Under the pieces are notes generated by a model, which was not told where the DNA came from, searched no databases, and saw only the letters and a program-made list of their open reading frames with translations. A program made the translations under genes and the position numbers. A DNA stretch of 64,000 nucleotides from Phytophthora quininea (lineage: Eukaryota > Oomycota > Peronosporomycetes > Peronosporales > Peronosporaceae): contig JAAVTG010000588.1 of the NCBI GenBank assembly GCA_011947345.1, positions 1 to 64,000 on the forward strand. Direction: 5' to 3'. Below, in pieces: positions 22,503-33,429 of this stretch. The first letter of the stretch is position 1, and each line of letters opens with the position of its first letter.

Positions 22503-25500
22503 ATGGACGTGGGCGCCCGCGTGTGGATCGCTGACCCCGCGGACGAGCGCGTGTGGCTGCCGGCGCGCGTGCTGGAGACGCGGCCGAGCTCCGTGCGCGT
22601 CGAGCTCGAGCAGCAGCAGCCCGCGGACGAAACGTTGGCCTGCAATCGCCGCAGCTCGTGCGACGACGAGCAGATAGCCCCTAGAGACGTGCCGCTGACC
22701 TTCGGCCCGCACGGAGAATGCAACAATGTGCTCCCTCGCAACATGCCGCGCGAACAAGACCAGCGCGACCTAGTGGCGCTGCCGCATTTGCACGAGGCCT
22801 CGATTCTCAACGCGCTGCGGCTGCGCTATGTCAAACACGCCATCTACACACACATTGGCGACATCTTGATCTCCATCAATCCGTTCCAGAACCTCCCCGA
22901 GCTCTATGGCGACCAGATCTTGCAGGGATACGCATACGACCACAACTCCCAGTACGGCGACCGTATCACGGCCACGGACCCAAGAGAACCGCACCTCTTT
23001 GCAGTTGCTAGAGCAGCCTACATGGACATTGTGCAGAACGCCCGCAGTCAGTCCATCCTCATCAGCGGCGAGAGCGGCGCCGGCAAGACCGAAGCCACCA
23101 AGATCATGATGACATACTTTGCCGTCACATGCGGCACGGGCAATCGTGACGCGAAGATTATTCCTGAGACGAGCCAAGACAGCTCAACGCAGACATCCAT
23201 TGAAGACCAGGTGCTGCAGTCCAACCCGATCCTGGAGGCTTTTGGCAATGCACGCACCGTGCGCAACGACAACAGTTCGCGGTTCGGCAAGTTCATCGAG
23301 CTGCGGTTCCGTGACCAGCGACGGAAGTTGGCGGGTGCTCGCATCCGCACATACCTGCTGGAGAAGATTCGCGTCATCAAGCAGGCGCCTCAGGAGCGCA
23401 ATTTCCACATCTTCTACGAACTCCTGAGCGCTGGCACCGAGTGTGTAAGCCGCGAGCAACGTCAAACGTTGGCGATCGGTGGAGGCGCTAAAAGCTTCCG
23501 TCTGTTGAACCAAAGCCTATGCTCCAAGCGCCGCGATGGCGTCAAGGACGCCGAACAATTCCGTTCCACACAGAGAGCAATGCAGCAATTGGGCATGAGC
23601 GAGCGCGAGGTTGCCGGCGTGCTGGAGATCGTAGCAGCGGTGCTGCACATGGGCAACGTAGATTTTGAACAAGTTCCCCAGAAAGGCGACGATAAAACTT
23701 TCGTTGACGAGGCCCGTGTCAAGGACGAGTCCACTGGGGGATGCAACCACTTCACCAAAGCTGCGGAGCTGCTCGGCGTCTCCACCGAAGCACTCGCCCA
23801 CGCACTTACTAAGCGCTGGTTGCATGCTTCCAATGAAACTCTTATTGTGGGGGTAGATGTCGCCCACGCACGGAACACACGCAACGCGCTGACCATGGAG
23901 TGCTATAGACTACTTTTTGAATGGCTCGTGGGGCGAGTCAACAGCAAGCTACAGGCGCAAGCGGAAGCACCCTGGGACACAGACGAAGACGACGAAGGAT
24001 CAGCAGATTTTATTGGATTGTTGGACATTTTTGGCTTTGAAGACATGGCAGAGAACTCCTTCGAGCAGCTCTGCATCAACTACGCGAACGAGGCGCTGCA
24101 GCACCAGTTCAACCAGTATATTTTCGAGGAGGAACAGCGATTGTACCGCGATGAGGGTATTCGCTGGAGCTTTGTAGATTTCCCGAACAACCGTGCCTGC
24201 CTGGAGCTGTTTGAACATCGACCGATTGGTATTTTCTCACTCACGGATCAGGAATGTGTCTTCCCCAGGGCACTGATCGTGCTTTAGTAGCAAAATACTA
24301 CTTGGAGTTTGAAAAGAAGACACAGCACCCGCACTTTTGCTCTGCACCTGTAATTCAGCGAATAACACACTTCGTGGTGGCGCACTATGCTGGATGTGTG
24401 ACGTACACTGTCGACGGCTTCCTCGCCAAAAACAAGGACTCGTTCTGCGAGAGTGCTGCTCAGCTCTTGGCCGAGTCTTCAAACCCACTGATTCAATCGC
24501 TTGCCTCTGGATCACAGGCGGATGGTGCTGCTGCAGATAACGACGTTGAAGGAAACGTTGGGAGGAATATCCGTCGTGCAAAGTCTGCGATTTCAGCCGT
24601 CAGTGTGGGGACGCAATTCAAAGTCCAGCTCAACGACTTGCTGACAACCGTCCGCGCAACGACACCTCGATATGTACGCTGCATCAAACCCAACGACTCT
24701 CATGTAGGCTCACTCTTCCAGAGTACACGAGTGGTTGAACAGCTTCGCAGCGGTGGCGTTCTGGAGGCTGTGCGTGTAGCCCGCGCGGGATTTCCCGTGC
24801 GGCTTTCACACAATCAGTTCCTTGGCCGCTACCGACGTGTGTTGCTATCACTGTGCAAGTCTGAGGACAAGGAGTGGAAAAGCAGAGTCTGAGACTAAGT
24901 GGGCTTGATCGGTGTCTTCGCCAGCTCACCCAGGTTCTTCTTGCGGATGAACCTAGCAATGTTGACGCTGGCGACGATGAACAAGACCGACAAATGCGCT
25001 GTGGCGTCAGTCTCGGCAAGAGCCGCGTCTTCTTCCGCCGTAAACCGTACGAAAAACTAGAGAATCTTCGCGTCGCGGTTCGTCTAAAGGCAAGTCTGGT
25101 GATTCAACGTCACGTGAGGGGATTCGTTGCGCGGCGTAGCTTTTGGCGTCTTCGTCAAGCTGCGATCACTGTCCAAGCTCGTGTTCGTCGGCATCGAGCT
25201 TATCAACTCGTATGTTGGATGCGTGCAATGAAGCAGGCTTCAATCCTGCAGCGGAGAATGCGTCAGCTTTGTGATCGCAGCAGATTCCTTCGCGCCCGCG
25301 CTGGAGTACTTGCAGTACAATGTCTTTTCCGGTGCCGCCGTTCAGCACACGTAGTGCAGGTGCTACGTGAAACACGCGCGGTGACACGTATTGCAACGGT
25401 GTGGCGATGGTCATCTGCCCAGCGAAAGTTCAAAAAGCTCTGCGGCACAGTACTGGCACTGCAATGCGCTGTACGTGGTCGTGCTGCAAAGAAAGTTTTG

Positions 25501-26995
25501 AAAAAGCTGCGCGAAGAGAGCAAGAACGTGTCAAAACTGCAGCAGGACAATGCTCAACTGAAGGACGAATTGACCGAGCTACGTCGTCAGATGATGGCCA
25601 TGGAAACTCAATTGGCTCAAAGCGTGTCCAAGGCGCAACAACAAATGCCCATGCCATTCCACAAACCCGACGAAGCAACCCTCAAGTCATCACAGAAAAC
25701 TGTCGCCTTCTCGCTGCAGGACCCCACGGTCGAGTGCTTCTCTGTCGAAGAAAGTAACCAGAACGACTGCGAAAACCAATTGGAACTGGAACTGACGGAG
25801 GAAGCTTTGATGACTTTAGATAATGGCGGCAACCCCAACGCAGCAAATGGACGCGACGCATTTTGCGTTGACCTATCTCACAGTCAACAGAAGCCCAAGC
25901 TCCAGACGCCAAATTCAAGACGAACACGGCGTTACAGCTTGCCGTCGCTGCTGGCCCCAGCCAAAGAACTCGATGAGTCAGATGCAACGCCGCCTGCTTC
26001 ACCTCGCGGTGGCACGCGATCTCGTGACCGACGTCATAGTCTTGATCTCTGGAAACTGCAAGAGGTAGAAGAGCAAAAGAAGCACGACTGCTTCGTGAGG
26101 AAATCCGAGAGGCAGCTGAAGCCGAGGCCGCCGCCGATGAACCTTCACCGGAACGTCAGCAGCAGCAGGAAATTGCCTTGCAAAAACTTGTCGCCTCACA
26201 AGTGAAGCGCAAGATGATGAAGCTGCAATTGCAGCTTCCAGAATTCGAGCTGAAGCTGGATAACAACTGCCTCGATGCCGGTCCAGCCTCATGCATTGGT
26301 CAGCCCCGACAGGCGCGAGGCTTTGACAGTCCAATGGTGGCACCAATGACCTCGTGCGGCCCCCGACAGCGTGACGGATCATCTCGTTGGAACTTTGGTG
26401 GCCCTCGCAGTGTGAGCCACCACGTCAAGTCGCACAGTATGTCGGCTTATCCAGATTACCACACCTACGCAGGCTCGGCGTATGGAGATGACAGGTCTAT
26501 TGACGGTGACATCACATACCAGCAAGGCTTGTGCTCAATTCCGCGGCGTTCTGCGTCTACAGGGACGTACCGCTCACGGACGTCGTCAAACGCCTCGTCC
26601 TGCTGGGTTCCACCGTCTGTGGCAATTCGTCCTGGTGTCTCCGTGCCACGTTTCGCCAAAGCCCCGACGTGCAAAGAGTGCAACTGCGTGTTTAACCTTT
26701 TGGTGCGACGTCACCATTGCCGCCAGTGCGGGAACTCGTTCTGCTACGAGCACTCCACAAGACAATTGGCGCTCCCCACTTGGGCTACATGGCGGCTCAG
26801 CGCGTGTGCGACGAGTGCTTCGAAGAGCACATGCTAGCCATGACGTCGCTCAAGATGCCGTCTCTGATGCATCACCCGACAGATGAGTTGTCTTCGTCGT
26901 TCGCCAGCTCGCCACGCGGTCTGGAAAGCAACGACAGCTACTCGGGTCTCGACAGTCCAACCGCGGCGGCAGCCCGCGTGACCTCGCTGGTGTAG
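22503..26995 (+). CDS. Unconventional myosin with C-terminal FYVE zinc finger
   Basis: The motor domain starts after a short SH3-like N-terminus (VGARVWIADPADERVWLPA). It has the P-loop GESGAGKT at about 23067-23090, switch I NDNSSRFGKF and switch II DIFGFEDM. The neck has about five or six IQ motifs (such as VIQRHVRGFVARR), then a short coiled coil (KLQQDNAQLKDELTELRRQ) and a disordered basic region. The C-terminus is a FYVE finger with RRHHCRQCGNSFC and QRVCDEC, which should bind phosphatidylinositol 3-phosphate on endosomes. Total is about 1490 residues and no intron is needed. One-base breaks lie near 24270, 24885, 26120-26180 and 26780. Myosin-FYVE fusions are known from oomycetes; it is probably an endosomal transport motor. 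Confidence 0.9.
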
Positions 26996-27062
26996 GATTT
27001 CCACTTTTGTTGGTATAAGAAAATGAATTAAATAGCTAAGATAATGGACAGCATTTCACGGT

Positions 27063-27905
27063 TTACTTCTTGGCTCTCGTTATCGCTTTGGGCTTCGCAG
27101 GTTCCTTAGGCTTTAGCGGGGCAAACGTCATACGGTGAATAGCACACGGCCCATGCATGGCAATGGCAGCAACGTGCGCCTTGGTTGGGTATCCTTTATG
27201 CTGCGCTAGTCCGTACTGCGGATACTGCACGTCGTAGTCGCGCATCAACCGATCACGCGTGACCTTGGCGATGATGGAGGCCGCGGCAATGCTGTACACC
27301 TTCCCGTCTCCTTTCACGACTGCTTCAGCCGGCAGTTCCAGTTTCGGCGGCAATTTATTGCCGTCCACCAGCACAAACGTCTTGTCCTGCTGCTTCAAAA
27401 CCGCAGCCACATCCTCCACCGCCTTGGTCATCGACTCTAGCGACGCCTGCAAGATGTTGATCTCGTCGATCCGCTGCGCACTGTTAACGTGTACGGCGTA
27501 CGTGATCTTGGGGTGGTTGGTCAGCAGCTCAAAGAGTTCCTCGCGCTGGGGCTCCGTGATCTGCTTGCTGTCGTTGACGCCAGGCACCGTCACGTCCAGC
27601 GGCACGTGGCACGCGGCTGCCACCACCGGGCCGGCCAATGGTCCGCGACCAGCCTCATCCACGCCAATAATTGCCGTGTACCCGTCGGAGAGGCGACGAC
27701 TCTCGAACGCGCGCGATAGTGTCCCTCGCAGCTCGTTCTCTGTCTTCTTGGCCTTCTTGGGGGCTGCACGCGGCTTCTTGTCGCGCGGAACAGCGACGAC
27801 AGCCTCGGTAGTTGAGGCACTCGAGCTCTGAGCAAGCAGGCGGGGCGAGCGGCGGCGTGTCGCCGCGGTCGTGGCCACCTTGACGCCGCGCCTCATGCGA
27901 GCCAT
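27063..27905 (-). CDS. rnhB: Ribonuclease HII, bacterial type
   Basis: An intact 280-residue single-exon protein. The type 2 RNase H core starts at about residue 77 with GVDEAGRGPLAGPVVAAA (the catalytic Asp-Glu), then VNDSKQ, LVDGNKLP (third acidic residue) and IAAASIIAKVTRDR (fourth). QHKGYPTKAHVAAI and GPCAIHRMTFAPL are typical of bacterial RnhB rather than the eukaryotic RNASEH2A subunit. It would remove ribonucleotides and RNA from RNA-DNA hybrids. The basic N-terminal 70 residues could be an organelle presequence, although the PRLLAQ and AAPKKAKK stretches also fit nuclear import. Its start lies 168 bp from the divergent aspartyl-tRNA synthetase ATG. Confidence 0.92.
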   Translation of the reverse strand: MARMRRGVKVATTAATRRRSPRLLAQSSSASTTEAVVAVPRDKKPRAAPKKAKKTENELRGTLSRAFESRRLSDGYTAIIGVDEAGRGPLAGPVVAAACHVPLDVTVPGVNDSKQITEPQREELFELLTNHPKITYAVHVNSAQRIDEINILQASLESMTKAVEDVAAVLKQQDKTFVLVDGNKLPPKLELPAEAVVKGDGKVYSIAAASIIAKVTRDRLMRDYDVQYPQYGLAQHKGYPTKAHVAAIAMHGPCAIHRMTFAPLKPKEPAKPKAITRAKK

Positions 27906-28072
27906 TTACGCGTAATTTCTCGTGGTGCCAAATGGCGGCACAAGCGTATTTTACCCAATCGTCTGCGATACGTGAATCACCGTCACTCTGTATAGCGGCT
28001 GGTGCTTGGCTCGCATTGGGCGCTGTGTCACTATCCGATTCAAGACCCCAAGCTCAGGTGAAGAGATCCGAG

Positions 28073-29740
28073 ATGGCCGACGCGACGCCCGCCCCCAAGA
28101 AGCTCACCAAGAAGGAGCTGCGCATCCTCGAGCGCCAGAAAGCGGCTGTACGTGGCTTTCCTCTCTCGTCTAGCCAAGAAACGAGTCTAACTAACGTGAC
28201 AATTGAAAGGCTGCCGCTGCTGAGCCAAGCTCACCGACACGTACGGCGAACTGCCGCTGATCCAGTCGCAGGAGCGTCCTGGACACAACTACAAGTCGTA
28301 CGTAGCAGTTGATTGACCCCTACAGCCAATGGTAGTGACGGCTGACCGTTGCTCTCTGCTTTACAGCGTCAAGGACCTGAACCCGGAGCTCCAGGAGAGA
28401 GCTTCTGGGTGCGCGGCAACCTGCAGGCCGTGCGCGCCAAGTCCAAGATCGCCTTCATCACGCTGCGCGAGCAGACGGCCACGATCCAGGCCATCCTGCA
28501 CGAGAGCGACAAGGTGAGTCGCCCCATGATCAAGTTCGCGGCCGGCGTGCCCAAGGAGTCGGTGGTGGACGTGTTCGTGACGCTCATCACGCCCGACAGC
28601 CCCGTGGTGAGCACCACGCAGAAGGACGTGGAGCTCAACGTCGAGAAGTTCTTCGTGGTCAGCAAGGCGCTGCCGGAGCTGCCCTTCCAAGTGGAGGACG
28701 CCGCTCGCTCGGACGCTGCGCTCAAGGCGGAAGGATCCACGTACGTGAATGTGGGTCTGGAGACCCGTCTCAACAACCGCCCGCTGGACCTGCGCACGCC
28801 CGCCAACCAGAGCATCATGCGCATCCAGGCCGCTGTGGGCCTGCTGTTCCGCGAGTTCTTGACTAAGCGCGACTTCGTGGAGATCCACACACCCAAGCTG
28901 GTCGGTGGCGCTTCCGAGAGCGGTGCTAACTGCTTCACCCTCAAGTACTTTGACCAGGACGCCGCCCTGGCGCAGAGTCCGCAGACGTACAAGCAGATGG
29001 CGTGCGCTGTCGCCGGCCTTGAGCGCGTGTTCGAGATTGGCCCTGTCTTCCGTGCCGAGAACTCGAACACGCACCGTCACATGTGCGAGTTCGTGGGTCT
29101 GGACATGGAGATGACCATCAAGGAGCACTACCACGAGGTGCTGGAGGTCTTCTCGGACCTGTTCATCTACATCTTTGACGGTCTGAAGGAACGCTACAGC
29201 AAAGAGTTGGCCATCATTAACGAACAGTACCCGTTCGAGCCGCTCAAATACAGCAAGCCGTCGCTCATCATCAGCTACGAGGAAGGCGTGAAGATGCTGA
29301 AGGAGGCTGGCGCCACGCAGGAGCTCGAGGAGGATCTGAGCACTGAGAACGAGAAGTGGCTCGGCCGCCTCGTCAAGGCCAAGTACGACACGGACTTCTA
29401 CATCTTGGACAAGTTCCCGCTGGCCGTGCGTCCGTTCTACACGATGCCCGACCCGAACGACAAGCGCTGGAGCAACTCGTACGACATGATGATCCGTGGC
29501 GAGGAGATCGTGTCTGGTGCGCAGCGTGTGCACGACCCCAACCTCCTCATGCAGCGCATGGACGAGCTGGGAGTGCCGCAGGAGTCTATGCGCAGCTACA
29601 TCGACTCGTTCCGTCTCGGTGCTCTGCCCCACGGTGGCGGTGGTATTGGTCTCGAGCGTGTGGTCATGCTGTACCTGGGCCTCGGCAACATCCGCAAGGC
29701 TTCCATGTTCCCGCGTGACCCCAAGAGATTGTTCCCGTAA
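28073..29740 (+). CDS. DARS1: Aspartyl-tRNA synthetase, cytosolic
   Basis: A class IIb synthetase charging tRNA-Asp. Exon 1 (28073 to about 28148) encodes a Lys-rich tail (KKLTKKELRILERQKAA), exon 2 (about 28210-28298) LTDTYGELPLIQSQERPG, and exon 3 (from about 28366) the rest. The OB-fold anticodon domain (FWVRGNLQAVRAKSKIAF) is followed by the catalytic core: motif 1 near FVEIHTPKL, motif 2 FRAENSNTHRHMCEF, and motif 3 HGGGGIGLERVVM before FPRDPKRLFP. The sequence follows the human cytosolic enzyme almost without gaps. One-base breaks occur near 28225 and 28395. No presequence is visible. Confidence 0.93.
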
Positions 29741-29900
29741 GTGGCCACGCCACGCATGTAGAGTTACGCGGTCGAGCCGAGCGACTGGTTTTGCTAGCAA
29801 GATGGAATAAACGCGGGCTCGCGCGCACTTCAGTTAAACTGCATGGAAAGCTTCTGCTGTTCTAGCACGCTTGTTTGTCTTTCGGATACGATAGTCAGTA

Positions 29901-30928
29901 TCAGCGTGAATCCTCGTCGACCTTGTTCAGGAGCTGCTCGAGCCGACGAGCCTCGCCGACGTTGCCTGATTTGTAGTGCATCTGCATCTGTGCACGAAGA
30001 CGCTCCTGCTCGCGCATGGCCTCGATCTTGTCCTTGTCCATGAGCTGCATCACCAGTCGGAACTCTTCCTGCTCCTTCTTCTCGCGAGCTGCCTGGCGGT
30101 CGCGACGGACGCGGTCCTCGTCCGCCAGCGCACCCAGTGCTTGGTCTGCAGCTCCCTTCTGCTTGGACAGCGCCTTACGCTGCTGCTTCTGGTAGCGACG
30201 CATCTCGTACTTTTCAATGTCGTAGTACTTCTCATGCGGCAACGTGCACGTGTTGTAGTCCTCCATGTACTCTCGGAACAGCTCCATGGCCTCCCACTTT
30301 GGGCCGTTAAACTCGCCCATCTTCTTGACATCGCGCAGCCAGGCCTGGAACGACACGCTTTTGGCGTGGAAGTCCGACTCGCGCAAGATGCCGTACTTGC
30401 CGTACTCGTCCTGGTTGACAGCATGCTTCTTGGTGTGCTTATTGCTCTTCTTCTTCTTGTCCTTCTTGTTCCGCTTTTTGTCCTTATGTTTGTGCTTGTG
30501 CTTGTGTTTGCGCTTCCGACGCGAGCGTTCGTCCTCCGAGCTGGAAGACTCGGAAGAAGATTCGGAAGAAGATGACGAGCAAGATCTTGAGCGTCTCGAG
30601 TGGTGGCTGTGCCTGCTGCTGCGAGATCTGTGTCTGCTCTTTCTACTCTCTGTCTTCCTGGGACTTTTGCTTCTGCTGTTGCTGTTGCTCTTCTCGTCCG
30701 AGTCTGAATCCACGACCGTCCACATACGCGACCGGTGCTCCACTTGTTCTCGGTTCTGCTGCTTCTGTTGCTCCGCTCCGGCTCCTTCATGACGGTGGCG
30801 CTTATGGTCCGAGAGGTGTCGACTTCGACTACGACTACGACTACGCGCGATCGGTGGCGGTGGCGCGCGCTGCGGCTCCTCGAGCGATGCCGCCGAGGCC
30901 TCTCGGTACTGCGGCTTCGCTCTCTCAT
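29901..30928 (-). CDS. RS- and Lys-rich conserved nuclear protein
   Basis: The N-terminus starting MRERSRST is an Arg/Ser domain, followed by Ser/Glu runs and a HKHKHKHKDKKRNKKDKKKK tract, typical of nuclear speckle or splicing-associated proteins. A globular region follows (NQDEYGKYGILRESDFHAK, FQAWLRDVKKMGEFNG, EKYYDIEKYEMRRYQ) and then a charged coiled coil ending NKVDEDSR. The middle segment resembles a conserved eukaryotic protein whose name I cannot recall with certainty. A one-base shift near 30840 separates the first RS block from the rest. It is divergent from the GRAM-VASt gene, with 121 bp between start codons. Confidence 0.65.
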
Positions 30929-31049
30929 GTCCGATTGACCAATATTGCTAAAGGTCACTGAATGGAAGACTCCACTTCAGTGACATACCTGAGTTTTGGG
31001 GCATTTCCCATGCCGTCGTACGTCACTCTCCATCGTCGCACGGTCGCGG

Positions 31050-33390
31050 ATGGAGCTCTCGCTGCGCAGTCTCGCCATGTCGCTCTCTCCAGGCTCGTCG
31101 ACCTCCGGCATCAGTCGCGACGGCCGCTGCCGCGAGTCCTCGCATCGCCACCGTCGCGCACAGCGCGGGGCAGCCGACAGAACCGACCGAGAACGCAGAG
31201 AACGCGGCGCAGACGGCGATGTCTATCACCGCCACCGCAAAAATAGACAGCGAGAGAGCGAGCGTCGACGTCGCCACACAAACTCGAGCCTCACAGACAG
31301 GAGCATGCCGTCTAGCAGAGGCAGCTCGCACCGCAACAGCGACGAGCTGTCGCTGGCCAGCACTTGTGACGACCGTCTGAGCCTGAACCTGCCTCTCGAC
31401 AGGGAATTCCTGCCCATGGACAAGCAGGACGACGACGAGGAGCAGGAGAAGGTGAGAGACCAAGTGATCTGCATGATCTTCGATCTGCCAGAGTCCACAA
31501 AGTTCTATCAAGGTAAGGTAGTCGGCACAACGGAGGAATCCTGGTGGACAGTGTTGCTAACGGAGCTGGCTGCTGCAGACTTTTCGTGTGCCATCGCGTC
31601 CACGCTGGCTATGCACGGACGCATGTATCCGACGAGCTCGCATGTTTGCTTCTACTCGAACGTGTTTGGCCGCGAGAGAAAGGTCAGTAGTCGGAGAGGG
31701 TGGACCTCGCAGGATACACCACAGAGCTCTCTGTTGCCGTTTGGACTTTCACCGCGGCTTTGCTGGGCCTTTCCGGCTTCCGCTGTGCTGTCGCAACGTT
31801 GTCGCTAATGCGGAGGCTATCTCGTTGTGTGTGTTGCTCTTGCTGTCGGTGCAGATTCTGATCCCGTACGAGTCCATTCGCGGAATTGAGAAGACCACCA
31901 CTATGGTGTTTCAACACTCGATCCGCCTCGCGACGTTTGACAAGGACGAGTACACGTTCACGAGCTTCTGGGGTAACAATAGGGACAGCTGCTACGATCT
32001 CATTGTCAAGACCCGCGATCGCGTTCTACGAGAGCTGCGTCCCACCACAGGAAATACATCTTGTCCTGCGCTTCCTGCGTCTCCTACGGCAAGAAGTTCA
32101 GCATCGCCAGCTTCGGTTCCAAACGACGAAAGCGAGGAAGAAAACGACGACGAGGTTGATGCTGGAAATAAATCTGAGGAGGAGCCTACCCACGAGGGTG
32201 TTGAAATTTGTCCTGTGGGGCTGGTAACGATGAAGTCGACCAAACAGCGCCGCTTACGCTTCGCCGGCACAGCGTAGTTTCCGACGTGGATACAGTCGCA
32301 CCCAAGGATATCTCCATGACGCAGGTTCTGGAGCAATCGTTCTCAGTGTCAGTGGACACGTTCATGCGAACCTTCTTCCTGGACAACGCGCCATTTGGCT
32401 TGGACAAATTCGGCGAGCAAACCGGATCCACCGAGATGACTGTGAATCCGTGGATGAGCCCGTTGGAAGAGGACAAATCTTTCGGTGAGTTTATTCTGCA
32501 TGTAATCTTTATTGTGAACGCATTGCTGACTTTTTGATGAAGGGATGACACGCTCGCTGCAGTTCCGAGTGCCGATCGATGCTCCAATCGGACCAAAGTC
32601 TTCACAAGTCGACGTTGTACGTTCTGCCATCGATTTGATCATTCGTAGGCACTTGAAGAGCTAACTGGTTGTTGTGTCTGTAGTTGCAATGCCTCAAAAG
32701 GGTGACCGTGGGGTGAAAGTCGTCGAGAGCTCCACCAGACTAGTCGACATCCCATACGGCGATTATTTCAGTGTCGAAGACCGATGGACCATCGTGCCGC
32801 ATTCATCCAACCCTGATGCATGCAAATTATTTATTGAACTGAAGGTGCGCAGTTGTCAACCTCTCGTTGTATTCTCAATACGCTAACAATTGTTTTTCTT
32901 GGCTCAGGTGGTTTTTGGGAAGTCGACGTTTTGGAAGAACACAATTGAAGCCCGAGCGATCAGTGATAATCGAGCGAAATGGGAAAAGTGGGTTGGGATG
33001 GCCAAGGATTTCCTGACGTCGAGGACGTTTCTCAACGAGGCTAACTGCGCTCCAGAGAGCCCTCCGACATCCAGCACTTCATCGGAGAAAGCCGAAGTGC
33101 AGGACGCGATCAGAAAAGAGCAGGCGTGCGCAGCGAAACGACGAAGCAAGTCAAGTCACCGTCATCGCAATTCGACCGCTTCAATGGTGGCACCGGCAAC
33201 CAACCGTCCAGCTCCCGTGAAAGTGTTTCCGTGGTTGTTGGTTTTATTGCTGCTGCTTGTCATCTTGCGACTGCAGATGACGCTTTCCAGCATTGAGCAG
33301 TCCTTGCAGATGAATACGCACCTGATTGGCGAGCTCCAACGCCAAATTATTGCTGGTCGGACGATAGGAGACTGCCCAGCGACCGCGTAG
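31050..33390 (+). CDS. GRAM-VASt-TM lipid (sterol) transfer protein
   Basis: Six exons (31050-31512, 31579-31682, 31855-32484, 32543-32616, 32684-32844, 32908-33390). After a disordered Arg/Ser N-terminus comes a GRAM domain (VCFYSNVFGRERK, ILIPYESIRGIEK). A VASt/START-like domain follows (FMRTFFLDNAPFGLDKF, KSFGMTRSLQFRVPI, IPYGDYFSVEDRW, TFWKNTIEARAI). A single membrane segment (FPWLLVLLLLLVILRL) lies close to the C-terminus. This is the Lam/Aster (GRAMD1) plan: ER-anchored proteins moving sterol at contact sites. One-base breaks near 32217 and 32712. Sterol specificity is unproven; Phytophthora cannot make sterols and takes them up, so a role in handling acquired sterol is plausible but inferred. 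Confidence 0.82.
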
Positions 33391-33429
33391 GCGCCAACCT
33401 TCGCTTTTTTGCAGTGAATCTTACTCTTC

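Noticed and set aside
28361..29800. 479-codon open frame antisense to AspRS
   Set aside because: The sense strand is an unmistakable synthetase with GC-rich third positions, which suppress stops on the opposite strand. The antisense translation has no domain character.
30050..30958. 302-codon minus-strand Arg/Thr-rich frame over the RS protein
   Set aside because: Only its first 30 codons (MRERSRST onwards) belong to the gene; after the one-base break the neighbouring frame carries the coherent protein.
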